Shown here one piece after another: positions 1 through 6,792 of a stretch of 17,679 nucleotides of DNA. The notes beneath the pieces are model-generated. The model did no database searches. It had not been told where the DNA came from and was given only the letters and a program-made list of their open reading frames with translations. Where the stretch lies: NCBI GenBank assembly GCA_030613125.1, contig JAUWMO010000027.1, positions 1 through 17,679 on the forward strand, written 5' to 3'. How positions within the stretch are numbered: position 1 is the stretch's first letter; each line of letters starts with the position of its first letter. The position numbers and the translations under genes were made by a program. The stretch comes from Bacteroidota bacterium (GTDB lineage: Bacteria > Bacteroidota > Bacteroidia > Bacteroidales > VadinHA17).

Positions 1-1010
1 TTAAAAGGTTGAGAAAGATGATCCTTTGCTAAATCTTCAACTGATAAGCCAACAGGAAGTTTACCATTGTTCGAAATGACTAATTTATCAGGATAAATAT
101 TGATTGAAAGACTTGCTGTATAGTAAGAGTAATCCCGATGAATAAATGCATTTAGAATAGCTTCACGGATAGCCAGTCGTGGATAATTGGGATGATCAAT
201 CCTTTTCCAATCCGATGATTTAAAAGAACTGCTGACACCATAGGCAAGATCAAATAAATCCGTAATCTGATTTATTGATTGAAACAAGTTCTTTTCAAAA
301 AATTTATCATACACGATATGATCTCCGGCTTTATCAGATTGAAAAACAGAAAGCCTGACTTTACACTGAGGGAAAAACCGCACCGGTTCTTTTCCAAACA
401 GCACAACTGCTGCATTAGTAAAGTCACCGTTCTTATAAAGTCCGAATTTGGATAAAAAAGATAAAGGTTCATTTGGCAAATCCTTTTCCCGGCATGAACT
501 TTCAACATCTTTGATACATGCATTAACTTCGCTTAAATCAATATCCTCAAGCTCTGCTTCAATGGCAGGTTTTGCTTCCCAACGTTCACCTTTTTCCTTT
601 TGTCTATGAATCAATTCAGCAAGTTGTTCTGATGTGGCTTTAACTGCTTTTTCTGCAACCCGGTAATAAACAGTACCGCAATATATGTACGGTTGCTTCG
701 TTCCTTCCCAAACCGTAATAATGATTAAATCCTTCTTTTTATATTTTTCTACATCGACTGATACTGCAGGTTCAGGAATAAGCTCGTTCGTTAGCATATT
801 TTTAATAGTCGCTGCATTTTTGTCGGCATCTGATACCCCTTTCAGCTTTTTGTCCGAATCAATACCTAAAATAAGATGTCCGCCTTTTGCATTCAAAAAG
901 CTGCAAACTGTCCTGCCAATGTATTCATTATCAATCACAGACCTGAACTCCAATGATTGCGATTCAGGTTCTTCCAGGACAGTTTTGATGTATGTTATAG
1001 TTTTACTCAT
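1..1010 (-). CDS. AlbA_2 (Schlafen-type) domain / RecG-like ATP-binding protein, C-terminus outside window
   Basis: An uninterrupted frame of 336 codons runs from the ATG at 1010 off the left edge. Residues about 10-130 match the AlbA_2 (Schlafen AAA_4) domain: SLEF near residue 18, then SFLNAKGGHLILGID, the usual 'AfaNt.GG.lliGi' core. Around residues 278-330 a second module reads REAILNAFIHRDYS followed by YPDKLVISNNGKLP, which matches the HATPase_c_4 region of the proteins often annotated as RecG-related or ATP-binding. Such proteins are usually 400-500 residues, so roughly 60-150 residues are probably missing. The ATG overlaps the stop of the upstream DUF4062 gene (ATGA, 4 bp), which suggests translational coupling. 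Members are called transcriptional regulators or defence components, but the molecular role is not settled. The domain call is firm; the function is open. Confidence 0.85.
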   Translation of the reverse strand, partial: MSKTITYIKTVLEEPESQSLEFRSVIDNEYIGRTVCSFLNAKGGHLILGIDSDKKLKGVSDADKNAATIKNMLTNELIPEPAVSVDVEKYKKKDLIIITVWEGTKQPYIYCGTVYYRVAEKAVKATSEQLAELIHRQKEKGERWEAKPAIEAELEDIDLSEVNACIKDVESSCREKDLPNEPLSFLSKFGLYKNGDFTNAAVVLFGKEPVRFFPQCKVRLSVFQSDKAGDHIVYDKFFEKNLFQSINQITDLFDLAYGVSSSFKSSDWKRIDHPNYPRLAIREAILNAFIHRDYSYYTASLSINIYPDKLVISNNGKLPVGLSVEDLAKDHLSQPF

Positions 1011-1600
1011 AGTGCCTTCATTTTTTTAATAATGTACAGTATCCTTGCCTTATCATCGAATTGCGTGTGAATTACTTTAATGATATCATTCAGGTCAAAG
1101 TATTCGTCTGTCCAATGTCCAACCCTTTCTTTAACTGGAATATCATTCTTAATTGTATCATTATACAAGTCAATCAAACGGATATCATCCAGTAAACTTG
1201 TTGATTTAAATTTAAAGCCTGTTTTTCTTGATCCATCTTTTTTGTACATATACTGTTTTAAAAGGGTTCTTGCCACCCTGACATCCCTGTGGGCAATAAA
1301 CCAATGCGGTTTTTTTAAAGCAATGGCAAGTTTCATTTCTTCATGGGTTATGGAGGTTGGACCAATTACACCTGATCCATAGTGGGGGCGAATTATGCAG
1401 AACATACAATCACAGTTTCTGACAGCATCCAGGCAATTTTCGAGGTTTGATTTTGCCGGATCAACCGGCATGGTTCTATAATGTGAGTTTACAGGATGAA
1501 AATCCATTTGCTCAAATAAGCCACATACTTGGTTGATTTGATCCTCAAACCCATACACCGTTGAGGCGACCATAATCTCTATTATACCATCAGTTGTCAT
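1007..1600 (-). CDS. DUF4062 domain protein
   Basis: This is a 197-residue soluble protein. The N-terminus (IEIMVASTVYGFEDQIN, residues 7-23) has the family's opening strand followed by an S-T motif. Residues about 67-101 contain CIIRPHYGSG, then SITHEEMKLAIALKKPHWFI. The arginine/YGS loop, the S-x-T-x-E-E helix and the 'kP.w.fi' strand are the typical DUF4062 signature. DUF4062 is thought to be related to the TIR/SEFIR-like sensing folds and is frequent in defence and signalling proteins; that link is family knowledge, not visible here. The C-terminal ~90 residues are charged and unrecognised. The stop overlaps the start of the AlbA_2 gene, so the two are probably co-translated and may work as a sensor/effector pair. 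The gene begins 27 bp after an orphan methylase tail. The start is ATG. Confidence 0.75.
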   Translation of the reverse strand: MTTDGIIEIMVASTVYGFEDQINQVCGLFEQMDFHPVNSHYRTMPVDPAKSNLENCLDAVRNCDCMFCIIRPHYGSGVIGPTSITHEEMKLAIALKKPHWFIAHRDVRVARTLLKQYMYKKDGSRKTGFKFKSTSLLDDIRLIDLYNDTIKNDIPVKERVGHWTDEYFDLNDIIKVIHTQFDDKARILYIIKKMKAL

Positions 1601-1626
1601 CTTGGAAATAAATTTTATGCTTATTC

Positions 1627-1740
1627 TTACTCCTCCTCCACATTCTCCAACTCCTTTCCCATCCTGTACTTTATATCGTAATTAAGGATAAAATAAAGTT
1701 CCTCTTCTGAAAAGCCATAATGTTCCGCAAAAACATATTT
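1627..1740 (-). pseudogene. orphan C-terminal tail of an Eco57I-like DNA methylase (copy A)
   Basis: Between the DUF4411 stop and the DUF4062 start the minus strand encodes, without any start codon of its own, AEHYGFSEEELYFILNYDIK followed by YRMGKELENVEEE and a TAA at 1629-1627. The HYGF..EEL.FI.NYDIKYRMG block is, from family memory, the extreme C-terminus of Eco57I-type N6-adenine methylase/restriction proteins. A diverged second copy of the same tail lies at 3444-3566; 23 of 31 aligned residues agree by hand count. The frame is offset from DUF4411, so this is not an extension of that protein. It reads as a leftover of a methylase gene replaced by, or recombined with, the upstream module. 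Confidence 0.65.
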
Positions 1741-2266
1741 ACCTCTTTTTCCTTTCCATTTTTAATTCTCTTTCAACAAAAAAATCGTAAATATCAATAC
1801 ACCTGACACCATGCTTTGCAGAAACTCCGGGAATCTTATTCGGTTTGTTTTTGTTCTCATTCGTGATCAGAACAAAATTGTTTACTTTACAATATGCAAT
1901 CAGGTAAGGATCGGCTTCTTCCTGACCTTCGGCAAGTTTTTTGGCATTGAAGAAGCCTGTTGCATACTCTTCATTGATAATCGGAATAGCTGCATTTATA
2001 CATTCTTCATCTGAAGGAAATACGAAGGTCTTCTTCCACTTTTTCACCCATTTCTTAAGAAAATCTTCCTTGCCTTCATAGTTGTTTATTTCTTCTTCTA
2101 CAAAATCAATGGTTCTGAAACAGCCTTGTTTTATAAGTTCTTCAATCTCCTCCCAAATGGCGGAAAATACAGGATTGTCATACTTAAAAGTTAATTCAAG
2201 CATAATCAATCCGCTTGTATCAATCACATAAACAACATTATCTTTATCGTCAAAGCCTAATTTCAT
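1739..2266 (-). CDS. DUF4411 PIN-like domain protein (probable toxin-like nuclease)
   Basis: This 175-residue protein is PIN-like. VVYVIDTSGLI (residues 11-21) carries the first acidic residue, D16. FVEEEI (55-60) supplies the conserved glutamate. EADPYLIAYC (117-126) holds D119, followed by the strand FVLITNEN (131-138). GVRCIDIYDFF near the C-terminus completes the pattern. DUF4411 is assigned to the PIN-like nuclease superfamily and is commonly found beside Xre/ImmA-IrrE proteins. Here it starts only 3 bp behind such a gene, so the two are almost certainly one transcript. The likely role is an RNase-type toxin or effector controlled by its partner; this is inference. The length is normal and the start is ATG. 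Confidence 0.75.
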   Translation of the reverse strand: MKLGFDDKDNVVYVIDTSGLIMLELTFKYDNPVFSAIWEEIEELIKQGCFRTIDFVEEEINNYEGKEDFLKKWVKKWKKTFVFPSDEECINAAIPIINEEYATGFFNAKKLAEGQEEADPYLIAYCKVNNFVLITNENKNKPNKIPGVSAKHGVRCIDIYDFFVERELKMERKKR

Positions 2267-2269
2267 TAA

Positions 2270-3421
2270 TTAAGGATTAAGCAATTGACGGGTTTTGGGA
2301 ATATAGGATAATTTTACTCCCAAAAAATCTGATAAGTCTTTCAGGTCAATTTTGTTTTGGTCAAATGCCTTGAATGCAAGGTTGATATATGTACGACCCC
2401 GTTCTTTTATAGTTTCCTTTGGTATATTTCTTCCTTCCGGGGTTTTACTAATACCAAAAGTTGGCTTGTTCCATGCTTCGTGCTTCTCTTTGTAAAAAGC
2501 AGATGTTGTAAGATTATTTTCCAGTAAACACCTTAAAATAGCCAAAGGCCCTACATGAAAATGATTGGCTAATTCTATCAAATCCTTCTTTGCCCAGTTT
2601 TTCTCATTGTTTGAAACGTATTTACGGACAAGATTCATTTGTAACAACTGAGCTGATGGCACTAATAATTCGGCTGCAAAAGCATTACACCATTTTTCGA
2701 TTTGCTTTGCATTAGGATCAAAGTTTATATCGCAAATACCTCCTTCATTAAGCAGTATGTGGCCTAATTCATGAAAAAGAGTAAAAATTTTAGCTGTTGT
2801 CTGTTCTCCGCCTCGTTTTATAGCAATAACAGGCATTTGTTCATCAACCAATGAAAAACCACGAAGATTATCCTGTGTAAGGCTTAATTGAAAAACGGCA
2901 ACACCTAAAGATTCGACATATTCAATGTAGGCATCCAGGGCATCATTTACATTTTCAACCTGCCTGAATTCATCAAGTTTCCATTCAATACGAAGTTTGT
3001 TGGCAATAGCAACAGGTGAATCTTCAATACTTCCTCTGAATTGAAAAGGCTGAATGGTCAGTCCTGTTTCTTCTTTTAATTCAATTAATGAAGCAACCAG
3101 TGCCCGGGCTTTACGAACAGCCATAATGGTTTTCTCATGGAAAATATCAAGTTCAGCAGAATCGATAGTACGTCTGTCTTTGGGCAATGGCTTCTCTTTG
3201 GGAGGCTTTTGTAACAAAAGTGTTGCAACAGTACGATTATAGGTTTTAGCCATAAACTTAAGTTCGTCCAATGAAGGAAATTTTTCACCGTTTTCTAATT
3301 GGTCTAAACGGGAAATGCTTATCCGGATGCTTTCTGCCGCTTTGGGTTTGCTAAGCACAAGGGAGTCCCTCGCCCATTTAAGGACCTCAGGATTTGTCTT
3401 AATATGAATTACTTCTGCCAT
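2270..3421 (-). CDS. Xre-family HTH + ImmA/IrrE zinc metallopeptidase
   Basis: This 383-residue protein has an N-terminal Xre helix-turn-helix (about 15-70; ISISRLDQLENGEKFPSLDE is the recognition and turn region) and a central DUF955/ImmA-IrrE peptidase domain (about 135-300). The catalytic motif is HELGH at 217-221, and EKWCNAFAAELLVP at 242-255 supplies the usual third zinc ligand region. ImmA-type proteases cleave or inactivate repressors; the long Xre-DUF955 form (COG2856) has been predicted to act as the antitoxin or regulator of linked toxins. It sits upstream of the DUF4411 gene with a 3-bp gap and downstream of a methylase tail. TAATTTTG at 3436-3429 could be a promoter -7 element, but it is only 8 bp from the ATG. 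All catalytic residues are present. Confidence 0.9.
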   Translation of the reverse strand: MAEVIHIKTNPEVLKWARDSLVLSKPKAAESIRISISRLDQLENGEKFPSLDELKFMAKTYNRTVATLLLQKPPKEKPLPKDRRTIDSAELDIFHEKTIMAVRKARALVASLIELKEETGLTIQPFQFRGSIEDSPVAIANKLRIEWKLDEFRQVENVNDALDAYIEYVESLGVAVFQLSLTQDNLRGFSLVDEQMPVIAIKRGGEQTTAKIFTLFHELGHILLNEGGICDINFDPNAKQIEKWCNAFAAELLVPSAQLLQMNLVRKYVSNNEKNWAKKDLIELANHFHVGPLAILRCLLENNLTTSAFYKEKHEAWNKPTFGISKTPEGRNIPKETIKERGRTYINLAFKAFDQNKIDLKDLSDFLGVKLSYIPKTRQLLNP

Positions 3422-3443
3422 TGTAATACAAAATTAATTTATT

Positions 3444-3872
3444 TTACTCATTCTCCTCTTCTTTCTCCAACTCCTTACCCATCCTGTACTTGATATCATA
3501 GTTGATGATAAAATCCAACTCCTCCTGCGTAAAACCGTAATGATTTGCTAATACTTTGTCGATTTAATCTATGATGGGCTTGGATAATCTCGGATAAAAC
3601 TCTTGATAAGTTATATTGCCTGTTTTCTTGGAAACTTTTTCCTTTAAATTACTGTTCTTTTTATAACCGACCAATAGCCTGCAAATTCGATAAAAATCAT
3701 CTTTACCTTCGTTTACAGTTTCACCTGATAGGGAATCAATTTTCTCAGCAATTTCTTTCCATCCTCTTAGATTAAAATATCCAACACAAAAATCCGTTCT
3801 CTGCGATACTTCAAGGGATTCATTTAACCCCTTAGTCAAATGGTTTTCTATATTGTCATAAATTTTAGGCAT
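3444..3872 (-). pseudogene. chimeric relic: PLD-type helicase N-terminus joined to methylase C-terminus (copy B)
   Basis: From the ATG at 3872, residues 1-72 look like the start of large PLD-domain DEAD/SNF2 helicases found in restriction and defence loci: YDNIENHLTKGL, then TDFCVGYFNLRGW (27-39), then CRLLVGY. From about residue 79 the sequence instead resembles an Eco57I-type methylase C-terminus: TYQEFYPRLSKPIID. An in-frame TAA at 3566-3564 stops translation after 102 residues. The same frame continues as IDKVLANHYGFTQEELDFII, then NYDIKYRMGKELEKEEENE, to the TAA at 3446-3444. The simplest reading is a deletion that removed most of a helicase gene and most of a methylase gene, fused the ends in frame, and was followed by a nonsense mutation (probably GAA to TAA). 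Both parent assignments rest on remembered family signatures. Confidence 0.7.
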
Positions 3873-3888
3873 ATAATCAGTTTTAGTC

Positions 3889-3896
3889 CAAATTTA
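3889..3896 (-). promoter_or_regulatory. possible -7 element (TAAATTTG)
   Basis: On the minus strand TAAATTTG matches the Bacteroidota sigma-ABfr -7 consensus TAnnTTTG and lies 16 bp before the ATG at 3872. No well-spaced TTG -33 element is visible. It may be the old promoter of the helicase/methylase locus and could now drive the accessory genes behind it. Confidence 0.3.
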
Positions 3897-3951
3897 GAAA
3901 AAATGTTGGCAAGATTATACTCTTTTGCAAGTTTTGGTTTGTAGGTCGGCA

Positions 3952-4007
3952 TTGTGGGACTTGCAGGTGTTCCTAATGTACGTTGGTTTTTCCTGCATAC
4001 CACACAA
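3952..4007. repeat. imperfect palindrome between TPR gene and defence relic
   Basis: The arms are TTGTGGG (3952-3958) plus TGCAGG (3962-3967), and CCTGCA (3992-3997) plus CCACACAA (4000-4007). They enclose a 24-base loop. The inner six pairs are perfect; the outer arm pairs with one bulged base. The element fills most of the 173-bp gap downstream of the TPR gene. It lacks a T-run, so an intrinsic terminator is unlikely. It marks the boundary between the accessory region and the TPR gene. Canonical integron attC core sites (RYYYAAC/GTTRRRY) are not present. Confidence 0.5.
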
Positions 4008-4045
4008 CATGTTTATAGTAACAGCTCCTTATAAAAAAACTGTTT

Positions 4046-6022
4046 TTACCTGCAATATTTCCGGATTACATAATAGGCTTCAGGCAGGCCCAGTTCACCG
4101 GCTTTGCTGATGTCTTTACAGCCCTGATCTGTTTCTTCAAGGTATATCTGGATTAATCCCCTGTTAAAATAAGCTTCTGCCATATCGGGATTTAGTGAAA
4201 TTGCCTGCCGGTAATCTGAAAACGCTCCTGGCAAATCGTTAATCAGACTTTTAATATATCCTCTGTTAAAATATGCAGGTGCAAAATTTGGATTTAACAC
4301 CAGAGTGCGGTCATAAATCCTTATAATCTCTTCATAATTTGTTCTGTCAGAATTCAATGTTTTATGTGTTTCAACCTTCCTGTCTTCAATCATTAAAAAA
4401 TCATCCTTAAGATCAATTGAATTAAGAACTTCCACCAGCTGGTATTTTAACCCTCCAATATTAAAATAGATCAAATAATTGTACGGGTCTTTTTTAAGAG
4501 CTTTATCCATGAATTCAAAAGCATTGTTAAAATCGTGATTATAACCATAAATAAGCCCTTGAAGAAACAAGCCCTGAAACGAATCCTCTTTATAATGAAA
4601 GTTTTTTTTCAGCTCATTATCGTTTTGGTATGTTACTGTCTTAGGTTCATCAACAAGTATAAGATCTAAAAAGAAAGGACCGCTTGAAGATTTATTTAAT
4701 TCCCTTATATCCTGATAGTAAGATCTGTTTTCGGCATTTTTTACAGTAAAGGATACAAGGAACACAGGTTTCATCTTAACAGATGTTTCTAATGAATAAA
4801 AATCTTTTGAAGTAATATTTCCGTTATCAAAATTTGCTTTTAATTCAATTATCTTATTAAAATAAGTGGAGTCAATCGTGGCAATATCATTTTGAAAGAC
4901 TGAATCACTTGAAATCCTGTTTGCCATTTCCTGATCTTCCATTGCACCAATCAGGTCGTTTATCATGTTTTTGGCCATGGCCCTGTTAAGATAGGCCTGT
5001 GTAAATCCCGGATACAGATCAAGCACTTTTGTGAAATCCCTTATTGCACCATAAATATCGCCAATGTTTAATTTCACTCCTGCCCGGTTATAATAAGCAA
5101 ATATATTATTAGGATTTAGCTCAACCACCTTATCATAATCACTAATCGCTTCCTGATTATCCCCAACCTGGGCTTTTAAGACCGCCCGGTTATAATATGT
5201 AAGAGCATTTAAAGGATCCAGTTTGATCACCTTGTTGTAATCGTCCATTGCCCCCTGAAGATTATTTTGTTTATATTTAGTCAGAGCGCGAAAATAAAAA
5301 GCCCTTGAATTTGTTGAATCTATCCTTATCAGGAAATTGAAATCTTCAAGTGCATTATCAAAATCCCCTTTATTGTACCAAATCAGGCCCCGGCGATAAA
5401 AAGCTTCAATTTCATGTTTATTAATACTAATTGCCTTGCTGCAATCATCTAAAGCTTTGTTATAATCCTTTTTCATAGACCAGACAGAACTGCGATTGAG
5501 ATAGGCCTGATAATGATAGGGATCAAGCATGATAGCCTCATTAAAATCATCCAGTGCCCCTGTAGTATCATTCATAAGCATTCTGGTAAATCCCCGGCTT
5601 GAATATATATCAGGATTAACAGGATCGATATCAAGGGCAGAATTGTAATCTTTTAGTGCACTAAAATAATTATTGAGTCTTTCCTGTGTGATTCCCCTGT
5701 AATGATATGCATGGGTAAAATAAGGGTGAAGACTTATTACTGTTGATAAATCTGACCTGGCACCCATATAATCTCCCAGGTTAAATTTGGCAACTCCCCT
5801 GAAAAAGTAGGGCTGAAAAAGCTCAGGATTGATCTTAATAACTGCATTAAAACGCCGGATTGCTTCTGAATTATCATTTCTAAAAAGGCTTCTTTTTCCC
5901 AGTTCAATATAATGTTGAATATTTAGCTGGCAGGCCGTTTCCTGTCCTCCAATTAAAACAAATAAAATTACAGGCCAAAAACATTTATTATAAATTCTTT
6001 TTTTTAATCTTCTGAGGACCAT
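4046..6022 (-). CDS. secreted tetratricopeptide-repeat protein
   Basis: This 658-residue protein has an N-terminal signal-like segment (basic LRRLKKR, then the hydrophobic stretch WPVILFVLIGG ending near residue 31). About ten consecutive 34-residue TPR units follow (residues ~37-370), with typical A-x-Y-x-x-R-x ... DA-xx-D-(Y/F)-xx-A-I-x-L-(D/N)-P spacing, for example AYYNRAVL and AISDYDKVVELNP. A non-repeat segment spans about 375-475. Four further, partly degenerate TPR units then run to the C-terminus, ending in a Sel1-like GCKDISKAGELG. TPR arrays are protein-docking scaffolds; no catalytic domain is visible. ETAC near residue 31 is a poor lipobox, so ordinary signal peptidase cleavage is more likely. 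It appears to be a single-gene unit. The ATG lies 27 bp below a TAAATTTG element. The partner is unknown. Confidence 0.85.
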   Translation of the reverse strand: MVLRRLKKRIYNKCFWPVILFVLIGGQETACQLNIQHYIELGKRSLFRNDNSEAIRRFNAVIKINPELFQPYFFRGVAKFNLGDYMGARSDLSTVISLHPYFTHAYHYRGITQERLNNYFSALKDYNSALDIDPVNPDIYSSRGFTRMLMNDTTGALDDFNEAIMLDPYHYQAYLNRSSVWSMKKDYNKALDDCSKAISINKHEIEAFYRRGLIWYNKGDFDNALEDFNFLIRIDSTNSRAFYFRALTKYKQNNLQGAMDDYNKVIKLDPLNALTYYNRAVLKAQVGDNQEAISDYDKVVELNPNNIFAYYNRAGVKLNIGDIYGAIRDFTKVLDLYPGFTQAYLNRAMAKNMINDLIGAMEDQEMANRISSDSVFQNDIATIDSTYFNKIIELKANFDNGNITSKDFYSLETSVKMKPVFLVSFTVKNAENRSYYQDIRELNKSSSGPFFLDLILVDEPKTVTYQNDNELKKNFHYKEDSFQGLFLQGLIYGYNHDFNNAFEFMDKALKKDPYNYLIYFNIGGLKYQLVEVLNSIDLKDDFLMIEDRKVETHKTLNSDRTNYEEIIRIYDRTLVLNPNFAPAYFNRGYIKSLINDLPGAFSDYRQAISLNPDMAEAYFNRGLIQIYLEETDQGCKDISKAGELGLPEAYYVIRKYCR

Positions 6023-6354
6023 ATCCCGTCAATAAGTAAAAAGTGTGCGCAAATTTATTGAATTATTCCTGTTTTCCTCACTGTTATCAAAATACTGAAC
6101 TATTAAGTTGTAAATAGCTGACTTTCAATTTGGACAAACTTTAAAGCTACTATATACAAAAGGGAAAATGAGTATGGATTTATTGATGATCAATATCTTT
6201 ATCGAAGTACGCTAAAGCGCACTAATTCAGCCATTATTGTATTTCATCCAACACCATGCTGAAGAGGCTGTGTGAAAACGTATTTCCAAATAAATTTTCG
6301 GGTGTCCAATGAGAAAAACAGGAGGTGTACATTTTGCTCTTGGAGGGTAAAAAA
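6023..6354. other. 332-bp intergenic region with possible mobile-element debris
   Basis: No intact gene is seen. It holds the probable promoter element of the TPR gene (6050-6057). A 46-codon open stretch without a start on the plus strand (6122-6262) translates to plausible protein such as NEYGFIDDQYLYRSTLKR, family unknown. Just after it, GAGGCTGTGTGAAAACG (6264-6280) resembles the outer end of IS4/IS1182-like elements, but no matching opposite end was found nearby. A short palindrome CGCTAAAGCG lies at about 6210-6220. This may be the scar of a lost insertion. Confidence 0.3.
6050..6057 (-). promoter_or_regulatory. probable -7 element of TPR gene (TAAATTTG)
   Basis: TAAATTTG on the minus strand fits TAnnTTTG and is 27 bp upstream of the TPR ATG, giving a leader of roughly 20 bases. 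No clear -33 TTG at the usual 17-23 bp spacing is seen. Confidence 0.4.
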
Positions 6355-6750
6355 TCAGCCCACAATGATAACACGATTAAAAACCCAGATAATAAATACC
6401 ACTATTACTAAATTCAAAGCACTTAAGAAGTAATTGTAATATGGGCGCCATCTATGTATTTTCCTTCGTAATAACATTCCAATTGTAGGTAAAAGACCTG
6501 CCATCGCAGTCAGGAAATAATTGACCTCATTAAAATATCCCTGAAGGTCTTTTTCAGTAAACATTAAAAAGTAAATAAAAATTAAAAAAACCGCCAAATA
6601 AATAAGATAACTGATTTTTAATAAGGGTGTGGAAATTTTCCTCCGCCTATGCACTCTTGATGGTTGGAGAAGTACAAAAGCAATTACAAAAATCATACTC
6701 AGGCCACCAACAGCAAGCAATCGCACCAGAAATTGAAAAAAATTATTCAC
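6355..6750 (-). CDS. small four-helix membrane protein of unknown function
   Basis: This 131-residue protein is almost entirely membrane-embedded. Predicted helices lie at about 5-28, 44-65, 78-95 and 103-127, separated by basic loops (SRVHRRRK and LRRKIHRWRP), which suggests cytoplasmic loops there. I do not recognise the family. It starts with GTG (6750-6748); no in-frame ATG exists between the upstream stop and this codon. It follows the second ROK kinase gene by 42 bp on the same strand, so it is probably the last gene of the sugar operon. It could aid transport or be an unrelated passenger. No terminator hairpin was identified after it. Confidence 0.65.
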   Translation of the reverse strand: MNNFFQFLVRLLAVGGLSMIFVIAFVLLQPSRVHRRRKISTPLLKISYLIYLAVFLIFIYFLMFTEKDLQGYFNEVNYFLTAMAGLLPTIGMLLRRKIHRWRPYYNYFLSALNLVIVVFIIWVFNRVIIVG

Positions 6751-6792
6751 AGAGAATTTTTTACAATTACATTAAAAAGTACAAATCAGGAA

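Noticed and set aside
272..523. 83-residue minus-strand reading frame
   Set aside because: It lies inside the continuous AlbA_2/ATP-binding frame that runs from 1010 off the left edge; it is an out-of-frame shadow.
3952..4007. Integron attC site or intrinsic terminator
   Set aside because: The arms are palindromic, but the RYYYAAC/GTTRRRY core sites are missing, no integrase is present, and no T-run follows the stem on either strand.
1..4045. CRISPR array, or BREX/DISARM system
   Set aside because: No spaced direct repeats are visible, and the helicase and methylase parts are only fragments, so no known system can be named as intact.
3925..4110. 61-residue plus-strand reading frame
   Set aside because: It spans the palindrome and the antisense end of the TPR gene, with no recognisable protein features.
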